This document shows positions 35,759-45,223 of a stretch of DNA of 64,000 bases, piece by piece (the first letter of the stretch is position 1; each line of letters starts with the position of its first letter). The stretch covers positions 372,001 through 436,000 of the forward strand of contig CAWDMN010000059.1 of the NCBI GenBank assembly GCA_963803155.1. The letters are read 5' to 3'. The translations under genes were made by a program, and so were the position numbers. The stretch comes from CAWDMN01 sp963803155. GTDB taxonomy: Bacteria; Acidobacteriota; Terriglobia; Versatilivoradales; Versatilivoraceae. Below the pieces are notes generated by a model. It did no database searches, was not told the origin of the DNA, and worked only from the letters and a program-made list of their open reading frames with translations.

Positions 35759-38700
35759 TTATTTGCCGTCAGGGTTCTTTCCGCCGCCCGCTGCCAATGC
35801 TCCGGCCAGAGACGCCGCCAGGGTCCCGATCCGAATGGGTTTGAGCAATAATTCCCTTATCCCACACTCTTCGAGCTTGGCTTCGGAAATCCGGTCGCTG
35901 TAACCCGAGCATAAGAGGATAGGAATGTCCTGACGAATTTTCCGGATTTCCCATCCCAATTCGAGCCCTGTCATGTCTGGCATGGTTTGGTCGGTGAGGA
36001 TCAGCTGGAAATAGCCGGGCCTCTCTCTAAAAAGCTTCAAGGCGGCCAGACCACTGGATAGAGCCAAGGGACGATAACCTAACTGTTTTAAGCTTTCCTT
36101 CAGCACCTTGGCGATATCAAGCTCATCATCGACTATCAGAACGTGTTCTCCATTGCCCCGCGCCAAGGGATGAGTACCGGCAGAGGGTTCTTCCAATTGG
36201 CCCATTTCGAGCATGGGCAAAATTACTTCAGCTGTAGTCCCCACTCCCACCACGCTCGAAATCCGGATGGCTCCAAGGTGATTTTTTACGATACCGTGGA
36301 CTACCGACAATCCTAGTCCCGTACCTTGTTCTTTGGGTTTGGTCGTATAAAAAGGTTCAAAAATCCGGCCCGCCACTTCCTGGCTCATCCCCTCACCGCT
36401 GTCGCGCACGGTCAGTTTGACATAATTCCCCTGGTTGATTTCTCCCCATTGGAATGCGAGATCCTGCCCGATTTTTTCTTCCGTCAAACCGATATAGAGT
36501 TGCCCGCCCCGTTCTCTCATGGCATAAGCCGCGTTGGTGCACAGGTTCATGAGAACTTGGTGGATTTGGGTGGGGTCGGCCATGATCACGAGGGGCCGCG
36601 TTGCCAATGCCGGAACGATTTTGATGGTCGAGGGGATCGAGGCCCGCAAGAGTTTCATCGTCTCTTTGACAATCAAGTTGACTTGGATGGGCTTCAGTTC
36701 CTGCTTGCCCTGCCGGCTGAAGGTGAGAATCTGCTTGACCAGGTCACTAGCCCTCTTGATTCCAATCAGGATTTGTTCAAGGTATGGTTTCGTTTCGCCA
36801 TTGTCGGAATGGTCTTCCAGCAGGGCAAGTTCTGCAAATCCCATCATAGATCCCAGAATGTTGTTAAAGTCGTGGGCAATTCCCCCGGCCAGAGTGCCGA
36901 GGGCCTCTATCTTCTGGGCTTGGCGCAGCTGTTCTTCCAGCATCGTCCGGTTCGCCTCGGTTTGCTTGCGTTCGGTGATATCCACGCTGACAGCCAAAAT
37001 CTTCGCAAAATTTCCCGCTTCATCTTGGAGCGGGCGTTTCGTGGTTTGATAATAGCGGGTTTCGCCAGTGGGCCAGGTGAAGGGTTCCTCGGCAATGAAT
37101 TTCTCGTTCCCCGTGGCAAAGATTTCCTCGTCATCTAGCCGGTATTTGGAGGCTTCTTCAGAGCGCATCCCCAGTTCGATATCGTTCTTCCCCACCATCA
37201 GTTCAGGAATTGTGCCATTTGCCTCCGCCATGGCCCGGTTGGCTAAAATGTAACGGTCTTCCATGTCCTTGACAAAGATCAGATTGGGATTCATGTCAAT
37301 GACTTGTCGCAAAAATAGGCGATGGCGTTCGGCATCGCGCTCCGCCCTCAGTCGGTCAGTAATGTCCCAAAAGATGCCTTGTATGCCCATCACTCGCCCT
37401 TCACCGTCCCGGAGCGGGACTTTGATGACTTGGACAAACTGGCTCTTGCCCCCTCCTGGTTGCAAATGTTCTTCCACTAACTCCAGGAGGTCTCCTGTCT
37501 CCAGAACTCGTTGGTCATCCGCTTGGTATTTACAGGCAATCTCGGGCGGGAAAAAATCGAAATCAGTTTTTCCCAATATTTCCGCGGCTGGTTTTCCCCC
37601 CATCTGACAAATGCGCTGGTTGACGAAGGTAAACCGCCCCGCAAGGTCTTTGCGGTATACGAATTGAGGCAGGGTCTCCACCAGGGAGTGATAAAGCCGC
37701 TCGGATTCCCCGAGCCGTTCTTCTGCTTGCTTGCGCTCGGAGATGTCGCGCACTTGGGCGAGCACGCGCCGTTGCCCGCCGATCTCGGCGGCTTTTAAAA
37801 CAACTTCCACCCAGAACAGCTCGCCGCTTTTCTTCCGGGCTTGCCACTCGAACTGTTGAGGCCCCTCGTTGCTGGCTTTGGTAATCCACTGCCGGGCTTC
37901 CGCCTCTGAGAATGGGCTTTCACTCCGGCTGCTGGCATCGATGGTCAGCCGCAAAGCTTCTTCCCAGTCCACTTCGTACAGGTGCAACATAGACTCATTG
38001 ACATCGAGGACGGCCAGGGTGTCTACGTCGAGGATAATCATGGCGTCGTTGGCGGCATTAAAAATCTCGCGGTAATTCCGCTCACTCAGCCGCAACGCCT
38101 CATCGGCCCGCTTGCGTTCGGTGATGTCGCGGACAAAGACCAGGTGCGCGGCCCTCTCTTGGAAACAGATGGCTACCGCCGTAGTTTCGACCACAACCCG
38201 CGAGCCGTCGATGCGCAAATATTCCTGATCCATGAGGGGAGCCGGCATCCCGGTCTCGCGCTGAAACCGGATACGCTCGCGAATGGATTCGTGGAATTCC
38301 GGGGCCATTCGGTCCATGATTTCCCGGCCGAGTAGATCTTCCGGCTTCGCCGCTCCGGTGAGCTTGACCATGGCCGGATTAACGTAAACGAAACGTCCTT
38401 CGCTTTGCACGAAGATGGCTTCTGGAGCCGCCTCCACCAGGGTACGGAAACGATCTTCACTTTCCTGCCGCGCCTGCTCCGACCTCCGTCTCTTGGCTTC
38501 TTCTTCCAATCGGTCCAATCCAAAGGAAATGTCCATCGCTACTTCGTCTAGCAGGGCGACCTCCTTGTCCTGGAAGAAATCTGTTTCGCCAGCGTACAGG
38601 GTCAAGGCGCCGCAAATTGCGCCACCCAAACGAATTGGGAATGCTGCCGCCGCGCGAATCCCTGCTTGCGCAAACTCTTCACGCCAGGGGATTGTCCGGT

Positions 38701-39421
38701 TGTCGGCCAGAAAATCGTTAAAAACAGCAGCGGCCCCTTCCCGGATTGCCGTACCCGTGGGGCCACAACCTTCGGGACGATCGTCGGTATAAACCGTGAC
38801 TGTTTTGACAAATTCCGCCAACTCGCCTGCAGCGGCAATAGGGGCAACCGTACATCCGCGGGCATCATGCCATGCGATCCAGGCCAACTTGAACCTGCCA
38901 TGCTCAGTGGCTATACGGCAGACCTGTTGAAAGAAGCCGTCCCGTGAAGCTGACTTAATAAGGGCTTGATTGACCTGGCTCAGGAAGGCGTATAATCGGT
39001 TCATCCGGTGAATCTCTTTTTCAGCCTTTTTGCGTTCCGTGATATTGCGCAAATCCAGGATGGCTCCCGAAAATCCTCCTTGCGTCTCATAGAGAAGGCG
39101 GATGGCAGACTCCAACCAGATATATTCCCCAATGGCGTTCAGGTAACGAACATCCATTTGAATTGTCTGAACGTGTTGGGCTAGAGCCTTTTGGGCTTGC
39201 GCGCGCAAAATCGCGGCGTCCTCGGGATGGATTAATTCGAAGATTTCCTTCCCGAGATTCGTGGCCGGATCATAGCCCAAGGTGCGTGTCACCGATGGGC
39301 TTATGTAGATGATTCGGCCCTGCCCATCGACTTGAGCGATCACATCCGACATGTTTTCGGCGAGCAGCCGCAATTGGTGCTGGCTCTCGCGAAGAGCGGC
39401 CCCTGCCTTTTTCGATTTCAT
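35759..39421 (-). CDS. Soluble multi-PAS/GAF hybrid histidine kinase
   Basis: 1220 residues without a transmembrane segment, so cytoplasmic. Domains in order: PAS (about 15-135), GAF (about 145-310), four more PAS domains (openings RTLVEAAPEAIFV, REIFNAANDAMII, HSLVETLPQFVYR, RQVIDMNPNLIFV), and HisKA with phospho-His in GGIAHDFNNILG. An HATPase domain (NLCTNAAYAM, DSGEGMS, GTGLGLSVVHGIV) and a C-terminal receiver with phosphoacceptor Asp in LILTDQTMPDMTG follow. It senses internal signals, perhaps redox or small molecules, and phosphorylates a partner. The sigma54 regulator follows 48 bases downstream and is the obvious target. No haem or flavin residue can be assigned by eye. Confidence 0.95.
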   Translation of the reverse strand: MKSKKAGAALRESQHQLRLLAENMSDVIAQVDGQGRIIYISPSVTRTLGYDPATNLGKEIFELIHPEDAAILRAQAQKALAQHVQTIQMDVRYLNAIGEYIWLESAIRLLYETQGGFSGAILDLRNITERKKAEKEIHRMNRLYAFLSQVNQALIKSASRDGFFQQVCRIATEHGRFKLAWIAWHDARGCTVAPIAAAGELAEFVKTVTVYTDDRPEGCGPTGTAIREGAAAVFNDFLADNRTIPWREEFAQAGIRAAAAFPIRLGGAICGALTLYAGETDFFQDKEVALLDEVAMDISFGLDRLEEEAKRRRSEQARQESEDRFRTLVEAAPEAIFVQSEGRFVYVNPAMVKLTGAAKPEDLLGREIMDRMAPEFHESIRERIRFQRETGMPAPLMDQEYLRIDGSRVVVETTAVAICFQERAAHLVFVRDITERKRADEALRLSERNYREIFNAANDAMIILDVDTLAVLDVNESMLHLYEVDWEEALRLTIDASSRSESPFSEAEARQWITKASNEGPQQFEWQARKKSGELFWVEVVLKAAEIGGQRRVLAQVRDISERKQAEERLGESERLYHSLVETLPQFVYRKDLAGRFTFVNQRICQMGGKPAAEILGKTDFDFFPPEIACKYQADDQRVLETGDLLELVEEHLQPGGGKSQFVQVIKVPLRDGEGRVMGIQGIFWDITDRLRAERDAERHRLFLRQVIDMNPNLIFVKDMEDRYILANRAMAEANGTIPELMVGKNDIELGMRSEEASKYRLDDEEIFATGNEKFIAEEPFTWPTGETRYYQTTKRPLQDEAGNFAKILAVSVDITERKQTEANRTMLEEQLRQAQKIEALGTLAGGIAHDFNNILGSMMGFAELALLEDHSDNGETKPYLEQILIGIKRASDLVKQILTFSRQGKQELKPIQVNLIVKETMKLLRASIPSTIKIVPALATRPLVIMADPTQIHQVLMNLCTNAAYAMRERGGQLYIGLTEEKIGQDLAFQWGEINQGNYVKLTVRDSGEGMSQEVAGRIFEPFYTTKPKEQGTGLGLSVVHGIVKNHLGAIRISSVVGVGTTAEVILPMLEMGQLEEPSAGTHPLARGNGEHVLIVDDELDIAKVLKESLKQLGYRPLALSSGLAALKLFRERPGYFQLILTDQTMPDMTGLELGWEIRKIRQDIPILLCSGYSDRISEAKLEECGIRELLLKPIRIGTLAASLAGALAAGGGKNPDGK

Positions 39422-39799
39422 ATTTTCACCGTAGGATTGCTTAGTTTTTTTCCCCTATCTCCCAGAGAGATTTGGCGCGAATGTTATTAAGATGTGCAAA
39501 ATAGTCTGGAGGAACAAAATGAATAATTAGGGAATAGCGCAGCAATTATGAATGCTCATTTCACGCGTCTCCACCAAGCCAAATTCTCTATTTGATGTAT
39601 CGTAATTTAGAGTTCCGAACTTGAGTGCTAATCAATTGTCTGCACCTATCATGAGAAAGTGGGAAGCCTGCTCGCCGCGGGTTCACTTTCACACTACAGC
39701 CAAATCCCTGCGCTCCATCAGGCAATTGCTCAGTTATCGGGGTAATAGCTCTTTCCGCTTTTTTCCAGTGGTTGAGCCTCATTGGGATCTGCCTTGGTT

Positions 39800-40150
39800 G
39801 CCATTAGAAGTCACCTCACTTTCAACATAGATATCATCCCACAGAAGGAACAACCGCATCGTCGTTTTTATGCGACCGCTCCTCTTCCCGCCGATATCCC
39901 CCAGCAGAAGTACGACGCCAGAGCCAAGGTCCTCATCACAGCCCTGAAGCATGGGTGCGGAATCCCTTTTTCCGGTTGTCTCAACTGCAAGTCCACCTGG
40001 GAGTTCCTCTCCCCCCTTCCACCCCGTGGCAGCTTTCTGAAGAAGTGGCTAAAGACACTTTCCCCGTTTAGAAGACCCTTCGATGGATGGCTTCTCAGGT
40101 GGACGTCTTCTATGCTGACGACAGCCCGATCCGGGATGCTTTGTTGAGCT
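39800..40150 (+). pseudogene. Decayed IS66-type transposase fragment
   Basis: One frame reads QQKYDARAKVLITALKHGCGIPF; after a frameshift near 39970 the next frame continues FRLSQLQVHLGVPLPPSTPWQL, then a stop, then VDVFYADDSPIRDAL. This order matches the middle of IS66 TnpC (a LPFYRLERLQ..GIPLPASTQW-like segment, then a HNDDT-like catalytic stretch). The frame is broken at least twice, so it is dead. No terminal repeats were found. The remainder of the 39422-40404 gap holds nothing else clear. Confidence 0.5.
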
Positions 40151-40404
40151 CATACTCATTGACACGAGAGGCGGCCAGTTTTCAAAGCCGGTCTGGAATG
40201 GGACTTCGCCTGGGACGCTGAGCACGTCAAGCTTCAAAACGCTTTTTATCTTTGATGAATTCCTTAGTGGGAATGGAAGGCATCAGGGTTTCTCCTGGAA
40301 AAATCCTGGTTTGCGAGGAGTCTAACCCACTGGTCCTGCAATAAGCACGCACCGTTGCTGCAAGGTTACCTTCCGTAAGATGAGAGGATTTCAGACTGCC
40401 GGGA

Positions 40405-42765
40405 TCACTGCTTGGCGGCAATTTCAACGATGGCGCGGGCTAATTCGGGGATGGAAAAAGGTTTGGCCAGCCAGGGCACGCCCGTCCGCTCAAGGAAAAG
40501 ACGGATTTCCGGCTTGATCAACTCGGCCGTCAAGAACAACAGTTTGGAAAGGACTTGTGGGAATTCATTTTTAAGTCGCAGGAATAGTTGCTCCGGATTT
40601 AAATCAGGCAGACTAATTTCGATAATAACCACATCATAGGGTTCATTCTTGAGCTTCTCCAAACCCGCAAGGCCATTGGAAGCCTGATCCACCGAGTGCC
40701 CTTCGTACACGAGGATCTGCCCAATCAAATTCAAAATGATGGGATCGCCATCTACCACCAACACCTTGCGAGCCTTCAATTCACTCATGAAGCTGGTCCC
40801 TAGCGGAACCAAGTCTGGAGTCAAGTCCGGACAGAGTGGAAAGCGCAAACTGAATTCCGTCCAGCGGCTTTCTTCACTCTGAACAGTGATCTCTCCCCGA
40901 TGCCCGACGACAATGCCGAACGAAATGGATAGTCCTAAACCGGTCCCCTTTCCCACCGGCTTGGTGGTGAAAAAAGGATCGAATACCTTGGTCAGATTTT
41001 TTTTCGGAATGCCCCTCCCGTTGTCGCGCAAATGGAGGTAGAGCCATTCGGCATCCTGTCGCAATGTTATTTTTATTTCCGAGTCTCGTCCGCTGTCTTC
41101 CATGGCATGCAAGGCATTCCCAAAAAGATTGACCAGCACTTGCTGCAACTGGCCAGGATCGGCCCAAATTTCGTAAAATCCCTCATCGTAAAATTTCTCG
41201 ACCTTGACTGAGGCATGTTTGAATTCATATGCAAATAGATTCAGGGTGTCCTCAATCAATTGGGGCAACGAGGTAAGGACTTTGGCCGAGGGCTGCTGGC
41301 GGGCAAAAGTCAAGAGACTCTGCACAATCTTGCCGGCGCGGGCCCCCTCATTGGCAATTAGCTCCAGGGATTGGCGGAGCGAATCATCCAAATCCTCACG
41401 CCCCTGCAACAGTTGACTATAGCCGATGACCCCAGTGAGAGGATTATTCAATTCGTGCGCCACTCCAGCCACCAGTTCACCCAAAGCCGAAAGGGTCTCC
41501 CGTTGGATCAATTGCTCCCGCAACTTTTTTTCCTGGGTGATATTTTTCGCCGTTTGAATCATCCCGGCAAAATGACCGTTGGCATCTTGAATCGGCACAC
41601 ACCGGGCCAGAAAAGTCTCTCCACTCTCGGCATCCGTGATTTCGCGGGAAAAGGGCAGACTCTCCGCCATATTCTGGACGGAAAAGAAATCCAGGCGCAA
41701 AGAATGTCGTTGAAAGATTTCACTCGCTTTTTTCCCCATGATGGCTTCATAGGGCAGCCCCATCCGAGCTTGCAAAGAATAATTAATGCGGCGGATGTTT
41801 CCATCCACGTCATAAATCGTGATCAAATCCTCCAAAGCATCCAGACTCTTTTCCCATTCCGCTTTGCCACGGCTGATAATCTCGAACAGGCGCATCATAC
41901 GCAACATCGGAGCGATATTGCCGGAAATGGCCTGAAGGTGAGCTAGCTGTCCCCGTTCAAAACATTCTTGATTGTTAGATCCCGCAACCAGCACTCCTCT
42001 AAATTCTTTACAATCCAACGGTATGCCGGCCCAACAGGAGAGATCCTTTTCCTCGGAAAGCCAGGGCCATTCATTCCTGGGTTCACGATAAACCACCGGC
42101 CCGGCCTGAAAAATCCGATCAATCCAGCCGTCTTTATTATCCAATGCGTCTTCCCTATCCGGCAGAGCCCTTGAAAATCCATGAGCGGAGCGCAAGCTCC
42201 AATTGCCGCGCTGGCAGATAAATAACGCAGCAGCCCGCAAGCCGAGCAATTCGCTGACATGTTTTAACAATTTGGCGGGCGCATCTTCAAACCCCTGACC
42301 CGGCATTAGGTCGAGCAAGATGTCAAATTTGGCTTGGAGCAGACGGTTTTCTTCACGGAGATGTTCATTTTCGGCACTGACTAGATCGCGCATTTCTGAC
42401 TGCCGCATCAGGCGCAGGATGGACAAAGAGAGAGTCTGAAGGTGTTCCCGGAAAATAAAATCGCACATGCCACGGCGAAGGCATTCATTCGCCAAGAGCC
42501 GTTGACTCGATTCTCCCAAAACAACAAAAGGGATTCTTTTCCCGGATTTTTGAAGCTGATCGTAAACCTCCAGGCAGGAGAAAGGAGGCTTGTGACAACT
42601 GGAGATAATCACCCCATAGGAGTTCCGGGCAATCAGATCCCGAAAGGAATCGAAATCCATAGCCAAGTCCCATTCGACAAGAAAGGACTCTTCCAGGAGA
42701 GGTATCCCCATTTCAGCATCTTGCCGATCGGCGGCAACCCACAGGAGTTTGAGTGTTGGTTTCAT
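40405..42765 (-). CDS. Hybrid histidine kinase with two non-canonical receiver domains
   Basis: 786 residues, no membrane segment. Order: N-terminal receiver-like domain (1-120) with the phosphoacceptor position changed (VIISSCHKP); a GAF-like region (about 150-295); PAS (about 310-420); HisKA with phospho-His in AGVAHELNNPLTGV; HATPase (NLFGNALHAM, DNGRGIP, GKGTGLGLSISFGIV); C-terminal receiver starting KVLVVDGDP, in which the acceptor Asp is Glu (VVIIEISLPD; codon GAA read directly), while TA and K (LAKPF) are kept. The kinase core looks active, but the attached receivers probably cannot be phosphorylated. It could signal to a separate regulator. It lies upstream of the large kinase on the same strand, 983 bases apart. 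Confidence 0.92.
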   Translation of the reverse strand: MKPTLKLLWVAADRQDAEMGIPLLEESFLVEWDLAMDFDSFRDLIARNSYGVIISSCHKPPFSCLEVYDQLQKSGKRIPFVVLGESSQRLLANECLRRGMCDFIFREHLQTLSLSILRLMRQSEMRDLVSAENEHLREENRLLQAKFDILLDLMPGQGFEDAPAKLLKHVSELLGLRAAALFICQRGNWSLRSAHGFSRALPDREDALDNKDGWIDRIFQAGPVVYREPRNEWPWLSEEKDLSCWAGIPLDCKEFRGVLVAGSNNQECFERGQLAHLQAISGNIAPMLRMMRLFEIISRGKAEWEKSLDALEDLITIYDVDGNIRRINYSLQARMGLPYEAIMGKKASEIFQRHSLRLDFFSVQNMAESLPFSREITDAESGETFLARCVPIQDANGHFAGMIQTAKNITQEKKLREQLIQRETLSALGELVAGVAHELNNPLTGVIGYSQLLQGREDLDDSLRQSLELIANEGARAGKIVQSLLTFARQQPSAKVLTSLPQLIEDTLNLFAYEFKHASVKVEKFYDEGFYEIWADPGQLQQVLVNLFGNALHAMEDSGRDSEIKITLRQDAEWLYLHLRDNGRGIPKKNLTKVFDPFFTTKPVGKGTGLGLSISFGIVVGHRGEITVQSEESRWTEFSLRFPLCPDLTPDLVPLGTSFMSELKARKVLVVDGDPIILNLIGQILVYEGHSVDQASNGLAGLEKLKNEPYDVVIIEISLPDLNPEQLFLRLKNEFPQVLSKLLFLTAELIKPEIRLFLERTGVPWLAKPFSIPELARAIVEIAAKQ

Positions 42766-42930
42766 GGATGGACGGTCACGGAATCCCCTTCGAAGTTGAA
42801 ACGATATTTAGATGATTGGCTTATCCCTGTCAATCTAAAACTGCATGGTCCGAAACAACGATCCCCGAAGAACAGGCAAGACTCCGCACACTAAAACAAT
42901 CGGCGGGAATAAACAAAACATGAGCCCAAC

Positions 42931-42965
42931 AAAAAAAAACCCGCCGGAGATTTCTTCCCAGCGGG
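42931..42965 (-). terminator. Rho-independent terminator after atpE
   Basis: On the minus strand, CCCGC...GCGGG with a weak inner stem is followed by a run of nine T. It is about 90 bases past the atpE stop and ends the F0 gene cluster. Confidence 0.8.
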
Positions 42966-43054
42966 CGTTGGAGAATCATCCGAAGCAACCCGTCCCACCG
43001 CAATCTCCACGGTGAAACAAAGCTGTTCGGGCGCGGAATTCATTTGACTGTAAA

Positions 43055-43363
43055 TCAGCCAACCTTGACGAAAATGATCAGCAAGGTGTAAAGAGCCAGA
43101 GATTCGATCAACACCAACCCAAGCAAAAGAGCGAACCGGATCGCGGGAGCAGCGCCGGGATTGCGCGCCAGACCCTCGCAAGCCGCGGCAATGGCTTTAC
43201 CCTGCCCTAACGCGCAAAATGAAGATGCAATAGCCATGGCAAAACCGGCGGTGATGACCACCCATTGCTTGCCGCTGGCGCCTTCCGGTCCTTGGGCAAA
43301 TACAGGAGCGGCCACCAACAGGGTCATCAAAGTCACAAACAAAAACGCGGAAAATCTTTTCAT
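43055..43363 (-). CDS. atpE: ATP synthase F0 subunit c, with N-terminal extension and Na+-type ligands
   Basis: 102 residues; typical c subunits have 75-90. Residues 1-24 look like a cleavable signal (LFVTLMTLLVAAPVFAQG) before the two-helix hairpin. Helix 1 has the GQG motif and helix 2 has the ion carboxylate in LIESLALYT. The Gln in helix 1 together with Glu-Ser and Tyr in helix 2 corresponds to the sodium ligand set of the Ilyobacter tartaricus c ring (Q32, E65, S66, Y70), so sodium coupling is possible. Ribosome site AAAGGAGGG. Last gene of atpZ-atpI-atpB-atpE. The remaining F0F1 genes are elsewhere. Confidence 0.95.
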   Translation of the reverse strand: MKRFSAFLFVTLMTLLVAAPVFAQGPEGASGKQWVVITAGFAMAIASSFCALGQGKAIAAACEGLARNPGAAPAIRFALLLGLVLIESLALYTLLIIFVKVG

Positions 43364-43488
43364 GATTTTCCCTCCTTTAAATTATCAACGATGGTTCGAT
43401 TTCAAAGCATCGTTGTTATGATATGCCGTCTGGAGGTGGTTCCCGAGACCCCACATGCGTTCGGGCTCACACAGGCAGCTAAAAAAGC

Positions 43489-43589
43489 AGTGATCAGTGG
43501 TCAGTGGGGGGTGGCCAGATATTGATAGTTGGTGATTCGCGATCAATATTTATCAGTATCTGACCACTGACCCCTAATCACTGACCACT
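43489..43589. repeat. Long inverted repeat of GTGGTCA units, atpB-atpE gap
   Basis: The arms 43489-43518 and 43560-43589 pair at about 22 of 30 positions and are built from (G)TGGTCAGT/ACTGACCA units; an inner ATTGAT/ATCAAT pair extends the stem. It ends 4 bases before the atpB stop, so it lies in the mRNA between atpB and atpE. It is related to the repeat at 44846-44995. Confidence 0.7.
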
Positions 43590-43593
43590 CATT

Positions 43594-44355
43594 CTAGTGT
43601 TCTTCGCCGACAGCTTGCTGAATATAAATCATGGTCAGCACCATGAAAATGAAGGCTTGCAATAAGCTGGTGAAAATGGCCAAGGCCATAATCGGCAATG
43701 GTAGAATAATCGGCAACAAACTAAAGAAGACCACAATGATCAGGTCTTCCCCAAAAATATTGGCAAAAAGACGGACAGAGAGAGAAAAGGGACGGGCCAG
43801 ATGGCTGATGATTTCAATCGGCAACATAAGCGGTGAAAGCCACCAAACGGGACCGCAAAAATGCTTGAAATATTTGATCAGCCCATTTTTTTTCAGACCC
43901 ACATAATTGTAATAGAGGAACACGGTGATAGCGCAACCGGCGGTCACGTTGATATTGCTCGTGGGGGAAAGGAATCCGGGAATCAAGCCGACCAGGTTCA
44001 TCAACAGAATGAATATCCCGAGCGTAGCCACCAGCGGAAGAAATTTCTTTCCACCATGCCCGATGATTTCTTCCATTTGAGCATTCAAAAATTCAATGCT
44101 CAATTCCAAGATTTGCTGGATTTTCCCCGGTTTCTCCATGGAAAAGGAGCGGCGCAAAATTGGAAATACGATGACACAAAACAAAAAAATCATGACGGCA
44201 AACACCACTTGATCCGGGATGATCTTTTCGGCGGGGACATATGTCCTCCCGAAATAGCCGTAAATGGCGCTTAAAAAGGCATGTTTGAGGGGAGCCACCA
44301 TGGGGCCAAAAATCTTGTTCACCTGTTCGGAAATCCAAAAACTATGCTCTTCCAC
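43594..44355 (-). CDS. atpB: ATP synthase F0 subunit a
   Basis: 253 residues with about six transmembrane helices. The essential Arg is in SHLARPFSLSVRLFANIFGED; the NLVGLIPGF segment and the final LLQAFIFMVLTMIYIQQA helix are family-typical. It forms the ion half-channels at the c ring. The start is a GTG at 44355 that overlaps the end of atpI by 14 bases, which suggests translational coupling. Flanked on both sides by inverted-repeat hairpins. Confidence 0.96.
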   Translation of the reverse strand: MEEHSFWISEQVNKIFGPMVAPLKHAFLSAIYGYFGRTYVPAEKIIPDQVVFAVMIFLFCVIVFPILRRSFSMEKPGKIQQILELSIEFLNAQMEEIIGHGGKKFLPLVATLGIFILLMNLVGLIPGFLSPTSNINVTAGCAITVFLYYNYVGLKKNGLIKYFKHFCGPVWWLSPLMLPIEIISHLARPFSLSVRLFANIFGEDLIIVVFFSLLPIILPLPIMALAIFTSLLQAFIFMVLTMIYIQQAVGEEH

Positions 44356-44824
44356 GCTTCCAATCCTCGATGAGAAATTTGATCACTTGATGTAGACATT
44401 CATACAGCACGGCCATGACTACCAGAAAAAGACCAAGGAGGGCCGCCCGCACCTCGAAAAACTGATAACGGAATATAGCATAGAGGGCACCTCCGATCAA
44501 GACGTATCTAATGAAGTACTTAAAGATAATTCCCTTGCCGGAGCGCGGCGGAGCAACGGCTTCTGCCTGAAAACCTTGGATCATCCGGTCCACCCCCTGC
44601 TTCATCCAGGAAAAATTTAAAAGCGAAAGGAAGGCCCCGACGAGAAAACTCAGGGCGAATCTTCCAGAGATCCAAAAAAAAGATCCCAAAACAATCATTC
44701 CCCCCAAGAGCAAACTGATTCCCAGAATCCGTTTCTCGACGTTTAGATAATACGGATCTTCAAGAAGCTGGGACCCAGATTCCGCGATGACGCTCTTAAT
44801 TGAATCAGGAAGAATTTCTTTCAA
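44342..44824 (-). CDS. atpI: ATP synthase protein I (AtpI-like)
   Basis: 160 residues with four predicted helices: two at about residues 32-70 (LGISLLLGGMIVLGSFFWISG, FALSFLVGAFLSLLNFSWM) and two in the C-terminal half. AtpI helps c-ring assembly and is not part of the final enzyme. The start codon is TTG at 44824 with GAGGTG just upstream. The N-terminal ~35 residues are soluble. The 3' end overlaps atpB. The family call rests on size, helix layout and position. Confidence 0.75.
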   Translation of the reverse strand: MKEILPDSIKSVIAESGSQLLEDPYYLNVEKRILGISLLLGGMIVLGSFFWISGRFALSFLVGAFLSLLNFSWMKQGVDRMIQGFQAEAVAPPRSGKGIIFKYFIRYVLIGGALYAIFRYQFFEVRAALLGLFLVVMAVLYECLHQVIKFLIEDWKRGRA

Positions 44825-44845
44825 GACACCTCATAGAAAGTAAAT

Positions 44846-44995
44846 AGTGGCCAGTGGTCTGTGGTCAGGGGTCAGATGTCGGCTGAATAGTTGTCATCTC
44901 GGGGAAATTGCACCTGACAATGACACCCCCCCTGAAGATATCCGCCGTCTGCCGTCTGCCGTCTGCTGACCACTGACCACTGACCACTGACCACT
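44846..44995. repeat. Heptad tandem repeats forming a 30-bp inverted repeat, atpZ-atpI gap
   Basis: At 44944-44964 GCCGTCT is present three times, then CTGACCA four times (44966-44995). The latter is nearly the exact inverse (27 of 30) of 44846-44875. A long hairpin can form in the atpZ-atpI spacer. The same units occur at 43489-43589, so the two hairpins bracket atpI-atpB. Confidence 0.8.
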
Positions 44996-45004
44996 ATTAA
45001 CTTG

Positions 45005-45223
45005 TCACTCGTCCCCGTTTTTCTCGAACTTTCCCACCTGGCGGAATAGGTTGATGAATCCAGCGGCGATGCCGAAAAGAAGGAAAATAATCTTAAAGGC
45101 AGATTTTGTTCCTACCCAATTGTCGAGCAAATAACCCATCCCATAACCAATGGCGATGCATGTCGGAAACATGATCCCTACCGATAGCAAATCCCCCAAA
45201 TTTTGATATTTCGGTCCACTCAT
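45005..45223 (-). CDS. atpZ: ATP synthase accessory AtpZ-like (ATPase gene 1) protein
   Basis: 72 residues, two transmembrane helices (LLSVGIMFPTCIAIGYGMGYLLDNWVG and FKIIFLLFGIAAGFINLFR). The YGMGYLLD-W-GT layout fits the AtpZ/ATPase-gene-1 family, thought to aid F0 assembly or Mg2+/Ca2+ uptake together with AtpI. It is the first gene of the F0 cluster, with a poor ribosome site. It is separated from atpI by a repeat-rich 181-base spacer. Confidence 0.85.
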   Translation of the reverse strand: MSGPKYQNLGDLLSVGIMFPTCIAIGYGMGYLLDNWVGTKSAFKIIFLLFGIAAGFINLFRQVGKFEKNGDE

